A stretch of 64,000 nt of DNA from Brienomyrus brachyistius (lineage: Eukaryota; Chordata; Actinopteri; Osteoglossiformes; Mormyridae), in NCBI RefSeq assembly GCF_023856365.1, contig NC_064542.1, positions 6,441,363 through 6,505,362 of the forward strand, given 5' to 3'. Both the position numbers and the translations under genes were made by a program. Below are positions 27,301-39,426 of the stretch, piece by piece. Each line of letters begins with the position of its first letter. Positions within the stretch are counted from its first letter, which is position 1. Under the pieces are notes generated by a model. The model ran no database searches and had not been told where the DNA came from. It saw only the letters and a list, made by a program, of their open reading frames with translations.

Positions 27301-29079
27301 GCTTCGACGGGGAGTTACATCCCACATGTCCCGTGTGCGGGTATGAGGAGGAAGCCACGGGCGCCAGGCGGGGATCTGCCCGGTCCTTAGCTATACAGGT
27401 CAGTTTGTCAAATAGATAAATACACAAACAAATGAAAAGACATACTTTTATATAATAATGTTTGAATGTATCAGACTTATGAAACATTCAGCGATCTTCA
27501 TTTAGCTAAGGGCTAGAGTGGCGCTAGGTGTTAACACACTTCAGTGGGATCATGTCCTTTCAGCACCACGACACGCACAAATCCGCCCCGCTAATATCAC
27601 ACCCGCCCCCTGAGGGCGCACTCTTGGCAAGGGCTGCACCCAGCCCGCGGTAGTAGTTTAAGAAAATTATTAAGCGGACAGACAAATAAATAAAATGAAT
27701 AGTCTCCATGAAGCTCATCAACTGCATCATAATGCGAAGCTTTCTGGGCATTCACTTGTTCGTTTGTGGCATCCTTTTCAGCCTAAAACAAATATCTTTT
27801 ATGTGAATTTAATTTAAGATAAAATATGATATATAACGCGAGTTAAATTTCCATAACCACTTATCCAATTCATTGCAGTGGCGAGCCTGGAGTTATAATT
27901 TCGAAGATATTAAGATTTAATAATAGGTAAATATGTAGAGCGCCTCATTCACTGAGACTCGCCTGTAAAAAAAAAATGAGAAACCTCCCTGTGATCGCAT
28001 AGTTTATTTTAATTGCAGCATTTTACCTTGTAATCATTCACTTTCATGTGCATCATTACAGGATGTTAACCGTACTTATGTGGCACAAACGCTAAATAAA
28101 TACAAATTAGGACGAGGCCATATAGTGGCTTTAATCACACTTGTGCCGTGTCTACAGTGCACTGAGAACCTTTAATAAGGAGGTCCGTGGAAACAAAACG
28201 CACAGGATACTTCAATTAGACACTTTGTAATTGCTGATCGCTGTTTATACCGCCCCCAATGTGTGCCGGTTACTCAGCGTGCGTTTATTATCAAATTGTT
28301 TTTCCTTTCCTGCTTGGTAACTGTCTAAGTATATGGGTCTTTTTTCCATTAGCTGCCAATCACGCAACAATGCATTATTGGTTTTCCTAACAAACACGAC
28401 ATACCAGAGTCGGTTGCCCAGGCTAATGCAGGCTTGTTTCAGATTAAGGTCCAGCTCCATGCGACACGGATCCTTTGTTCCTCACCCTAGCCACAGGCTC
28501 AGAGCAGGTCCCGCAGCACAGAGGAATGCTAAACAGCCATAAGGCATCGCTAAATGAAGTCGCCACAATTACTCACCTGCTGACAGCCCTTTTCTTTAGA
28601 TTTACAGCTAATTACCTGGAACAAAATGCGGATCTGGGCTGTATGCTGTAGTTACACGCCACACGATCGAGTGTGTTAACGTGATGGGCGGCGAGTCTGA
28701 GCACACAAACAAATGGGACTTAATAAAACAAACAGTTCCTACTGGACATATTAGACTTTTAATTTAATCGATTAAAGCACCATCACTTTATTTTTGCATG
28801 CATTACTCCTGTGTATTTTGTATTCATACACGTAACCAAAAAAATACCAAAGTATGACCAACACGTCCACACTAGGATGGAGTATTAGGAATATTAAGAT
28901 GGAGGGTTGGGGCCAGGATTTCGCTCTGCAAGATGATTTCGCCTTCATATTCAGCGCTTGGTCGTTGCTAAGCCACAGTCGCTGTGATATTTACTGATCT
29001 TCATCTTTTCTAACACAGTACTACTGCGCTAACTGGTTATTGTGTCAGAAAGGTGGCAGTAAAGCTTGCTGTGGCTGGG
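24392..29079. other. non-coding sequence, no gene seen
   Basis: No supported gene. It holds a CTCF-like site at 24983-24996, two copies of TTAGGG-like sequence near 25158-25170, TATAGT repeats at 25775-25825 and an inverted repeat GACCTTT-CA-AAAGGTC near 25858-25873. The stretch 28.54-28.68 kb has homeodomain-core density suggestive of a regulatory element. Confidence 0.55.
24983..24996 (-). promoter_or_regulatory. CTCF-like motif, near-perfect
   Basis: The + strand reads GCGCCCCCTGCTGG, the reverse of CCAGCAGGGGGCGC, essentially the consensus CTCF core. Confidence 0.5.
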
Positions 29080-29560
29080 GGGTTGATCGGAGGCGGGGCT
29101 GGGGCTCTTTGAAAGGATATGAACTGGTGGATTGGACTTGGGGGGGGGGGGGGTGGCTGTTCATATTTTCCCGTAGAGCAGCAATTCCAGCGGCAGCCTG
29201 CAGGGGCAGTGTCAGAGCGCCCCGAATGCGTCCCCCCCCCCCCCACCGCACCGCTGCTGTCACGTCCCGTGTTTTGCGGTGGCTTGCCATCGTAAATCAC
29301 CTGGGCACAGGTATAATTGCAGCGTCGCCCGGGGGCAGCCGCACATCCCTGCCAGTGTCAGCGCCTCCGCCTGGCGCCGCGCGTTGTGTAACCGTCGGCG
29401 GCGTCCCGGTCCGCGGAGGGGTTCTCACGGCTCGGAGGGAAGGAGGCGCGCCCTGGCGCGGCGCGGTGCGGAGGGGCACAAACCCAAACGGGAGTCTCGT
29501 GTGTCACGGCCTCCGTTTTCACCTTTGTCAGTGCAGGGGGCGTGGATCGCTTCGGAAAAA
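29080..29560. promoter_or_regulatory. isolated CpG-rich block (CpG-island-like)
   Basis: From about 29200 to 29490 the sequence is GC-rich with dense CG dinucleotides (for example GGCGGCGTCCCGGTCCGCGG and GGCGCGGCGCGG), in sharp contrast to the surrounding A/T-rich DNA. It also holds a 14-base G-run (29140-29153) and a 13-base C-run (29232-29244). A 213-codon open frame crosses it on the + strand, but it has low complexity and no domain, as expected when high GC makes stops rare. It may be a promoter or unmethylated element of an unseen transcript. Confidence 0.5.
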
Positions 29561-31275
29561 TATGACAACAAATCTCACGCATTATGAGGCAGACGACAGA
29601 ATATTATATATTTGTTTTTTCTTCCCTTTCTTTCAGGCTGGCCGTCCGTTTTACAAAACATCTGCCACCTTTTGGCACTGAAGCATTCTTGGCTGTAAAC
29701 TCTCCCGCTGGCCCCAGTGCAAAGACGATCAGGCAGGAGAAGCGGGGCTGGCATGAGCCTCTTTTAATGCTCCTAATTACTTCATGGAGCCCTCAGAATG
29801 TGCATGTTCATTGAACAACACGTTATGTCCCTCAATCTATGCTAACAGCAAACGATTCAATCCTGGGATGTGATCAAAAATAATAAACTGGTCTCAGGTT
29901 TAATTGAATTTAAAAAGTACTACAATTAAATATAAAGTCTGCTGCTTTTGAGATTTATCTTGCTGGGTATTGAGAGCGAAAAGACAGACTCTTCCATAAC
30001 TGCGTGCGAATATTGTAACACTATTACTGTATAAACACTTAACTCAACTGAAAACAGTGAGCTTCTTTCCAAAATATTGTAGTAGCCAGCTGGAATTTAC
30101 TGTCCAGTGACGTTCTTTCTAAAAATGTTGATTTATAAATAGAACTTAAATGTTAGCATTACACTAATGAGAAACGATATTTTGTATGCAGCCAAATAGC
30201 TGACAATAACAGTGTTGACAGCGCCTGATGCTGAATCAATATCTCACTGTCACTCAGCCTGGCGTTAACTTATGGAAAGAGCGCAGCTACTGACAAGGGC
30301 CGTGCTAAAGTATTCAGGCCTTGGGAATAATCCATCAAACAGAATTTCTCTCACAAGCTGCTGACAGATGTTAAATTAAATGAACTGTTTTTTTTTTGAT
30401 GTGGCACCACTCTTATTTATTGGTTCAAATTACTTTCTTGACTCTCTTGTTTGCCGCCATTGAGCGTGGAGGCTTTGATCTTCGTATTCAGACAGTGAGC
30501 TCGCCTGACCAGCTTCCACTGAGGTTTACTGTGAGTAGGGCTATAAAAAAAAAAAAAAGAATGTTGTGGTAACTTCACTGCAAAGAGAAACCAGACCAGA
30601 ATCTTCCCACAGAGGAGTGAAAAGAGGGCCGGTGTTCCGAACCTCTGGCGGGTCCCGTGTTTCTCCGTCAGGCCTCTTGTGTTCGGTTGTTAAGCCTGCG
30701 TTAATCTGTCATCCGCCGATCCTGGGCTGGCGATGAAGGCCTCACTCAGATCTCACCACAGCCGGCTCGCGTGTGGCCTCCGTTACTCCAGCCTGGGATT
30801 CTGCAGCCCAGTGAGGCACGAAGGACAGCTTGATGAGACTCTCCCGGAATCAAGCCTGTCGATAATGACCCAGGGACAAACGACTCAAGACGGGTAATTA
30901 AAGGGAGAAGCCAGTGGGATGTCGCCACCAAACTGGTTCTGCTGTTTCCTTCGGAGGCACATTCTCTGCACTTTCTGGTCTCTGCACACCAGCTGTCATT
31001 ATTGTAATATTACTTCAGACTTGTGTTACTGTTAATTGGGCTCCTGTATCGTATTTCCACGGGTTCTTCAATATGGGATTTCATGTCATTTATTAAAATA
31101 CATACTTGTGTCTTGCTTGACACTTAGCAAGCAGCCTCTTATAGGTGCCACAGTAAGTCATCAAAATGGACCCTTGACCTCGGATTATGAGAAACTATTA
31201 ATACAGCACTATGAGTGGAGGAATATAGCAATGATTAATGTATATATGTTAATTAAAATTTTGTATATGACAAAT
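29561..31275. other. non-coding sequence, no gene seen
   Basis: A/T-rich with a T-run at about 30388 and an A-run at about 30545. No frame with recognisable content. Confidence 0.55.
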
Positions 31276-31318
31276 GGGTACAGAAAATAGATGGATGGAT
31301 GGATGGACAGATGGATAT
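31276..31318. repeat. GGAT microsatellite
   Basis: GGGTACAGAAAATAG followed by GGAT units, the usual end of a common fish interspersed repeat. Confidence 0.8.
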
Positions 31319-31457
31319 GGTTGATCACTGTCTTTAAGGTCACCTCTAATGGATGATCAGTCACAATAAACACAACCTAGATTTTTTTTCCCTTGACTCT
31401 GCAACCATCAAGTTGTTGAACTGCATTATAGCAATTTTGCTGAAACGACAGCAGCCT

Positions 31458-31700
31458 GTATTCAGGAAGGCCAGTGCAGAATCAGTATCGGTGCCTTGGT
31501 CCGGATCCTCATGGCTGGGGTGTAACTCAGCGGGTTGGGTATTCGTGCCTGTGTCCGGAACCTCATAGGCAGCAGAATCCAGGCTTTGAGGATGACTTTT
31601 AACCCCTAGCGCCCCTTTAATGCTCAATACTGATTGACCCCCCCTCCCTGATCCTGTCACTTTGGACAAACGTGTCTGCTGAAAGAATAAGTGGAAGCCA
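31458..31700 (+). repeat. tRNA-derived SINE copy with duplicated head segment
   Basis: A box-A-like TGTAACTCAGCGGGTTGGG starts near 31521. The body is TTTTAACCCCTAGCGCCCC, and the tail is CACTTTGGACAAACGTGTCTGCTGAAAGAATAAG, close to the common fish SINE tail CTTTGGATAAAAGCGTCTGC. A GTGCCT-TCCGGA-CCTCAT segment appears twice, at 31491 and 31545 (54 bp apart). Confidence 0.65.
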
Positions 31701-33618
31701 CTAATTAGTGTATTAAACAGAGCTTTCAGAAGTCAGCAAATTCGCAAGTGTCTGACAGTGTGTCCACTGACAATGTTGAACCCAGTGGTTATAAAATATG
31801 CTCATGTTATCCTGACAGATACTTCATTTGGTAGAAGCAATGGAAAGTGTTTCAGTGGATGTGAAGATTGGTGTCAATCAATGAAAGCTCACACAGTCAT
31901 AAGAATGGAGAATAATAAAATTTGACTACAAAAGACTCAGTGATCCAGGCGCAATGCTTTCTGTGTGTTCCTGCATTTATAATTGATTAACAAAGTAATT
32001 ACCACAGTCGTGAGACTTTCACACCGTGTTGTTTCAGAAGAAAGCTGTTGTTCGCGGCAAAATATTAAGTGTGAAGGAAAAGAGGAATAAATCAACAAAC
32101 AAACGAATAAATGCAGAGTTTGGCTCAATATAACCTAATACTTTGGCATTTAACAAGAACTAAAACGGTGTTATCCTGATGTTGATATGAATGACATGAA
32201 CTGGCTTAACAGACATTGCTTCCAGGCCAACACAGCGCTTACAGTTGCAGCTGGATATTTACTGAAACAATGTGACGTGAAGTACCTTGCTGTAGGGTAG
32301 CAGAGGAAGTGCTCCTTTTGGACATCAGCCTGCATACCTCCGCTGACACGTCAAGCGGTACCATTAAATCAAGACCTGCCTACTTCAAAAGCCCATGAAG
32401 AAAGAGATCTACCAGATCTCCAGTGCCCTACCTTTCATACAAAATGTCCATGACGGCAAACATTTTCCTGTGTAGATTTTTTGCTACATTTCATAGGGCT
32501 GTCAATTGTTAATAAAATTTTATATATTTTTTTCCCCTCCACCACCCCCCCTCTGCGAAGGACTACTTTATTTCTATTTATTTATTTATTTATTTATTTT
32601 TATTTATTTCCTCAAGAGAGGGAGAGGGAGAGAGAGAGGGGAAAGAAGGACGAAAACGGAGAAGAAGGGAGATAGGGAGGGATTTTATTTTTTAATCTAT
32701 GACACAAACAATTACTTAAGACATATCAGCTCAGACCCAGGCATGTCAAGGACTGCAGGCCTGCTAAATGTAACGTGCATTAATGGTGCAAATCCTGTGT
32801 TCTGGGGCAAACCAATCAGCAGGGAAGAGAACATCTGGATTGCAGAGTGTGAAATAAGGCACCTTGTATCAATTTGTTTTAAGTTTGCAGTCAAACAGCA
32901 ATAAATGAACAAGTTCCACCAGACTCGTTTCTGTGCTTGCAGGTCGGAAAAAAAGAGCTGTTGTTCTGAATTTACCTTAAGTCTACTAATAGATAAGCAT
33001 TTGTAAACTGGGACAGTCCTTTAAAACCCTTTACTCACAGTCTGTCCTTATTTTAATCACCCCACGTAATTTTATCCCATTTTTATATCATATTTCTGTT
33101 CATAAACAAATGGATACTAAATGTCTTCTATTTTAAATGCAAGTTTCCCAAGACAACAGAAGAAGAAGACAGCGGCATGTCACAATTATCGAGGGAGCTG
33201 GAATTTCTGAACGGACAATAGAGTCATGCTGTGTTCGCTGTTATATGGTTTGTGGCCTGGATTCCAGAGATATATTTTCAGATGTTCGGCAGTGTTTGTG
33301 TGTAGCAGACACAAACCATTTCCATTTCACAATGCTGTATGTTTATTTCTGAAAATAATTTCAGAAGCATTCTTCTCAAAAATGCAACATGCACGTTGCA
33401 CACATGTTCCTAAAATACTCAAATCACAAGAGCTGTATATACCGCAGCGCTATTTGTAATTGCAAGAATACTGATTTTCCAGTCTACGCATTACTCATCT
33501 TTCAATAATATCCTGGCTAACAATGTTTTTCCCCGCAGTCAGAGCTGTATAAATGTCAGTTTAATAATGTATGTAGTCTTAGAGGAAGATTAAATCCTTC
33601 ACACCTTTTCCTTTAAGA
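31701..33618. other. non-coding sequence with a TTTA/GA compound repeat
   Basis: No gene seen. It contains a TTTA microsatellite at about 32567-32610, directly followed by a GA-rich run at about 32614-32642. Confidence 0.6.
32567..32642. repeat. TTTA microsatellite joined to a GA-rich tract
   Basis: About ten TTTA units are followed by CCTCAAGAGAGGGAGAGGG-type GA repeats. Confidence 0.9.
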
Positions 33619-34036
33619 GTTACCAGTAGCAGTAGCAGGAGCAGTAGCAGTAAGCAGTATCATTAGTAGGAACATTAGAAGTAGCAGGAGCAGTGAGCAG
33701 TAGCATTAGCAGGGACATTAGCAGTAGCATTAGCAATAGCATTAGCAGGAACAGTAGCAGTAAGCAGTAGCATTAGCAGGAGCAGTAGCATTAGCAGGAA
33801 CAGTAGCAGTAAGCAGTAGCATTAGCAGGAGCAGTAGCATTAGCAGGGACATTAGCAGTAGCATTAGCAGGGACATTAGCAGTAGCATTAGCAATAGCAT
33901 TAGCAGGAACAGTAGCAGTAAGCAGTAGCATTAGCAGGAGCAGTAGCATTAGCAGGAACAGTAGCAGTAAGCAGTAGCATTAGCAGGAGCAGTAGCATTA
34001 GCAGGGACATTAGCAGTAGCAGTGTGCAGTAGCAGT
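33619..34036. repeat. compound AGCAGT/AGCATT/AGCAGG repeat with a 158-bp tandem duplication
   Basis: About 420 bp are built almost entirely from AGCAGT, AGCATT and AGCAGGAAC/AGCAGGGAC hexamer-like blocks. 33711-33862 and 33869-34020 read the same over about 150 bases, so the array grew by a 158-bp unit on top of the hexamer level. Confidence 0.9.
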
Positions 34037-35588
34037 CACTTACAGCTTTAATATACTAACTGATCTTTTCATATGATTTGGTTTTTTATCTTTATGATTA
34101 TGTATGAAGAAACAAAACACAGCATCGTGGTGAGATGCAGATGGCATGGGGGGCTGATTTAAAAGGCTCATAAGGACTTTTGTGCTTACAGTCCTTCCTC
34201 AAACGAGCACCCTGGCCTGCGTTTCAGTATGAGCGTTTACGTATACAAAGTACATTTAAATAAACATTATGGCCACACTGTTTACGGCACAGCACATAAC
34301 ACGCAGACGCTCTTCTTACTCTCCAAGCAAAGCAACGGCTTCCAAATAGTTATTGCTTTTCACATACTTAATTCGAAATGAGAGCTGATTTTGTTTATAA
34401 TGCTGGAAGCAAAGTTTGTCCCTCTCCCCAAATTCTTTCCATCCATGGGTCTTTGTTTTGTGTCCTGTTACTCAGCTCAAAGATTTGTGGTTCTAGACAA
34501 ATCTAGAAAACGACTATTGGTCTGAAAAAAAAAGGCTTGACAGTTACTGTCCTCCAGAGGATCTGTGGAAAGTGGATGTAATCAGCTTAATTGATCCTAA
34601 ACAGACACTTGGGGAACATACAGGGATGTGTTTTGTTGCAGAAGAGGGAATTGAAGTCTGTCAGAATAAGAACACAGTTCATCTACTTGCATGACGACTG
34701 TCACAATCAATACAGCAGAAAGCTTGTCATCAGATCAGCTCTCCTTAATGTGCTGCAGAGAAGAGGGGTTATTCATTGAAAGGGATCCATCTAAATGCTC
34801 CAGGCTATTTCTCTATTGTCAGCTGTCATCATTTTGCTGACTTAAACGTGCTACTTTTGTTTATCTGTGAGCAATCAACAAAGACTTGATTCTTCAAAGG
34901 TTTTCCATTTATGTCAGATGCATTATAACCATTTAAGCCTATATACAGTGTAAACTCTGAATATATAAGACAATATGAATCATATTATGGTACTTTTTTC
35001 CCTGTTATCCTCTGAGCCTTGCGTGTTACTATTTTTTTAGTATGTTACGCTTTTTGCTGTATTTAAAGCATGTTTTTGCATTGTGGTCAAGGGGGCAAAT
35101 TGCATTTGCAGAGTCATTTACACGAAAGTGTTGTTTTTACGCAGCATGTGAATGCCCAGTGTTTACACTTTCATGGGGAGATGTTTCTGCAAACAGACTT
35201 CTCACCACGTGTCCCAAATTGAGTATAACATTAGTCTGAGATTTTGCAGTTTGGAATTAAGCATGGTATTCTTAAATACCCCCCCCCCCCCCCCACCGTG
35301 AAGGTTCAGTGGTGGCCTTCATCCAGGCATTCATCCAAGTAGTGATACGCATGTGTAGGAGAGTAACGGCACTCAGTACGTTGCATTCTGAACAAAGCTG
35401 TATTTTGTCTGTGGAAAGCTTTGATACATTTTGCTGAGTCTAACTGGATTTTATATATTGAATCCTTCTAAATACAAGATAAAATACTGAAGCTCCACCT
35501 CCTTATGTCCAAATCACACCTTACCTTAATTTTCATTAGTAGCTCTGACCAGACAGTCATTTCCTGACTGGACGAGATATTCCTACAT
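34037..35588. other. non-coding sequence, no gene seen
   Basis: Only short frames. A run of 16 C lies at 35279-35294. Confidence 0.6.
35279..35294. repeat. poly-C run, 16 bases
   Basis: Uninterrupted C between AAATA and ACCGTGAAGG. Confidence 0.95.
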
Positions 35589-35868
35589 GACATTTTCTGT
35601 AACTGCTTATCCTATTAAGGGTTACAGTGGTCCTGGATCCAACCCATGATGCCAACCCATCACAGGGCATATTCACACACCATTCACACCTATGGGCAAT
35701 TTGGTAACTTCAACTAATCTCAGCACGTTTTTGGACTGTAAGGCAAAACCAGAGCACCTGGTACATGATAACATGCAAACTCTACACACATGGAAGAGAC
35801 TCAATCCTTGGTCCCAGAGGTGTGAGGCAACAATGCTAACCTCTGCACCACTGTGCCGGCCCCATCCT
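35589..35868 (+). repeat. interspersed repeat copy of a common fish family (family not named)
   Basis: The phrases CTGCTTATCC, CCAACCCATCACAGGGCAT, CACACCTATGGGCAATTTGG, GTTTTTGGACTGT, ACATGCAAACTC and ATGCTAACCTCTGCACCACTGTGCCG follow each other in the order known for a widespread fish repeat. It is moderately diverged. Confidence 0.65.
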
Positions 35869-36578
35869 GCAGCATGTTTTTGTATTTTGACTTATTTCAC
35901 TTATCGTACTGCTTCCAAAACTTCACTTCCTAGCTAGACTTTGTTAGAGGTAAGACCTGTAAGAAGGGATCTGTGAATAAGGGATATTTATTGCATTTTC
36001 ACAAGGACATTGCGAATGAATATGAAAGAACATTACTTGTAGTGATAGCCCATTTAGATGCCTCTTTTCATTTACATGTTATGTTTCAAAAACTTAACGT
36101 ATTATTTATTATGCAGTAAAAATAACTTTCTGAACACGTTATTGGTTTATTACGTGCTGCTTTAAAGTGGGAACACAGATTGCCGACAAGTAATTATATG
36201 GTATATTTGATCATAAACACACATGATGACTAAAAAACTAATGCAAAAAGCGGCTTATTCAGCCCCCCCCTCCAGTGCTGGCCCTGACAGCCAGCCACCT
36301 CCCCCAATTCTGATTTATACCCAGATGACGCCGAAACCCATGTGACCAAAAGTGATGGCACTTGACAACCCCAATTACGGCTGATTTAATATGTAAAGAG
36401 GGGTGGGGCTACCACACGGTCTCACTGCCAGTGCAGTCTAGCTGTTTAGTGTGTTGCCCTTCACTGGAGTGTTCCCTTTAAACGGCCTTTAAAGCTGTCA
36501 CTGCTGTCAAAGTGCTTGACACAAATCAGGTCCTCGATCTTGCGGACGATGATGTTATTGAGAAGACCAGAACACCCA

Positions 36579-36592
36579 CCCCCCCCCCCCCC
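36579..36592. repeat. poly-C run, 14 bases
   Basis: Uninterrupted C inside a longer C-rich stretch. Confidence 0.9.
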
Positions 36593-39337
36593 AGCCACCC
36601 CTCCCCTTTCACTCCCCATCTGGTCTTTATCAGCCCTTTTCCTGGGTAGCATTACAGTGAACAATTATCTACAGATCAGGAGACAGCAGGACTTAAAAGC
36701 CCCAAATTGCGGAGGAAAAACAGCGGATGAAAAGGGGGCACATGAGTCCCGTCACCCTAATGAAATCAACCTGACAATCAGGGTGCTGTCCTGCCAGGGG
36801 GCTCCCTGAGTTAATATGACGTGCCGTCATCCCATGCCTTAAACACAGGGGGCAGTAAAGCTCATTCGAAAACAAGCAAACAAGCCGAATCCGATAGGTA
36901 CCATCCACGCGGCCCCTGGCCCGAGCTCTCAGTCCGACAGCCGTTATATTTTAAGACCTTCCTGGCTGCATATTCATATATATTTTTCCCTCTATGTTGC
37001 AACAGCAGTGGAGGGTCCTGACGTGAGCTTGGTCTCCACGGCCTCAAGACTTCCAAGCCACGGACAGGCCCGTTTGCATTGATTTACAGGAGCCCGATGT
37101 TCAGAATTTCCTGCCGCTCCTCCCTACGGTCCAGCCAAACCCCCATCCTCCTGTCCAGGGGTCCATCTCTCCCCCCGTTTCCTTATTTCCCCCCTAGTAG
37201 CAGACTGGTGGTAATTGCCAGGCAGATAATCAATTGGCTGCACAGCACCAGTGTCCCGTTTCAAAGGTGCACCCTGGGGACCCCGACGGGGCGAGCCAGG
37301 CCGAGTCGGCACTCGTCTCTCCATGAAGCTGTCTGCGCGGGAGGGGCGTCTCTGAGCTCGTGGGGGCCCCGTATGCCTGGCGTCTCCCCCTCGTTAAACA
37401 GTGGCAGGTCAGAGGCACACACGTCTGTGATGACCAAGGCCAGGAAGGATCGCATTAATGAGGAGCTGCTCCGTGTCGGGGTGTCGGGTGACACTGCTCT
37501 GCTCTTTACTTTCCTTCAGTCTCCACGAGTGTCGTTTTTTTTTGATCCGGAATGCAGTTTAAACACCACCATTAACTCTCAAACGGACGCAGACGGCTGG
37601 CCAATGGGGACTCCTTATTTCACACACACTGCGAATGATGAAATTATCATTAAACATGTAAGCCGTCTCATTGGCTGACTTTAGTTAAAGTTCCTCTGTG
37701 ACAATGACTTTCAAAGTGCACCTTTGGCGATGTGTCAAGCAGGCTAAATTTGTGTGACTTCTGCACAGAGATCCTGACCTGGGAAGCAAACATCTGAAGT
37801 ATGCCATAAAAACGCAGTGTGTTTTATGTCTTGACTACTGCAGTAAAGGAATTTCTAAGATGTTTTCAGCCATGTTTCCTGTCTCTCCCTCAACCAGACG
37901 GAGGGCAGAAAGCCACTCCATCTTAGTCAGCTTATTTTGATTTGTCCTCTTAATTGCATTTCAACTGCTGCTTGCCTGGAGTTGAGTAATTAAATTGCGT
38001 TAATTTCCCATAAATCGACGAGTTCCTCTTCATTTTTCACATTTTATGTCCGCTGTGCGCGCAGAGGAACCCCAGCCCCGTCTCTCACAGACAAGCAGGC
38101 GCTCCGTAGCTGTTTGCTCACTCACAGGCGTTTACACGCAAACACCAATGGCGAACATGGTGATTCATGCGGCCTGACGGGTCCACGGGTCGCGGCCCCA
38201 GGCGGCGGCTTCAATGCCGCCGTGATTACAGAGCAGCGGGCGTCCGCTGGGCTGTAATAAGAGTGCCAGGGCTCAGACTCCGCGGAGGCACTTAAACGGT
38301 GCTTTTGTCAAAGGCAAGGAAGGGCACCCAGCGCCCTTGGGCTCACATCTGCCAGGGCGACTGTGGATGACAACGGCGCCCACGATGACGACAAGGACGC
38401 AGCATGCGGGGAGGGGGGGCTTCCCGTCCTCTGGTGCTGCAGGATGGGGAGCATGCATGCCCTGAAAAGAAGAGAGGGAAAAAAATGCAGATTCCGACTT
38501 ATGGTTAGTGGATTATCCAGTGAGCGACTCTCCAATAAAACGAACGCGCTTCAGCTTCAGCTTCTATTCAAACGCTAACGTGGTGCGAGCTGACTGGTTA
38601 GTCCAGCTCCCGAATATCTTCTTCCAAGTTACTAAAAGTCAGACAAAATTCAAGCCACATTCCTGACAGAATTTGCTCCATTCCCCTTTTGTCACACAGT
38701 CACTTCTTCTAAAGCCTCATTATCTATTACTGCTCTACTGTCGAAAAAAAAAAAAAGAATTTGTTTCAAACCCCGTGAGTGACAGTTTCTCGGGTTTTCA
38801 ATTCTCCGTGTTGAACCTACATAGTTCGCATGACAGGAGACTCTTCGCCTTTGAAATAATAGACTCCTGCTTACAGCTAATCGGAGTGGGCGCCATGCAC
38901 CTCAGGAAGGTAGCAATTTTCCCTCATTACAGCCAAATCTCAGTTAAAAGTGCAGGATTCCAGAGGTCTAATTACAAGGTGTTAATAATAACGATATAAT
39001 GACTGCCATTTTCAAGCTTGCCTAAAACCTTTAATCTCTCTCAGAGTCCCTCACACAATTGGCTGTAAGTTTACGTATGCACGCAGCCTTAATAATACAA
39101 TTTGGCAGTGCTGATGATTATTATTGTCCCTATCACTGTTATTATTATTGTTAGCCGGAATGACTCTTGAGTTCATCCTCCATATTGATTGTTTCCCAGC
39201 AGAGTCGTGGTGGACATGAACGAACCTGTCATCTTCTGCGTTAGATATTGGGAGCGAATGGTGACAAGTCTGAACAACCGATGAAGCCGAACGAGTCAAA
39301 TAGAAACCACAGTGAACATACGAGCAGATCGCTTTAT

Positions 39338-39426
39338 CTAACCATCCATCTTCCGTAGCCGCTTATCCATTCCTGAGTCGGTGGAAGCCCAAAGTCCATC
39401 CCAGGCAGCCTGGGACTCACATCAAA
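39338..39426 (+). repeat. interspersed repeat fragment (same type as 35589)
   Basis: CCATCCATCTTCCGTAGCC, then GCTTATCCATTCCTGAGTC and CATCCCAGGCAGCCTGGGACTCAC, is the usual opening of that fish repeat. Confidence 0.6.

Noticed and set aside
29040..29681. 213-codon open frame on the + strand
   Set aside because: It lies over a GC-rich block where stops are rare, includes homopolymer-encoded Gly and Pro runs, and overlaps long frames on the other strand. No domain is recognisable.
37430..37480. Peptide MTKARKDRINEELL inside a 199-codon + strand frame, resembling the basic-helix start of bHLH proteins
   Set aside because: The similarity ends after about 14 residues, no second helix follows, no plausible splice donor is seen, and the rest of the frame has no domain. 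Chance is more likely.
37079..37678. 199-codon frame as a possible small gene upstream of msx2
   Set aside because: It is overlapped by frames on the other strand, is Ser/Pro/Arg-rich without a domain, and lies in GC-richer DNA that favours long chance frames.
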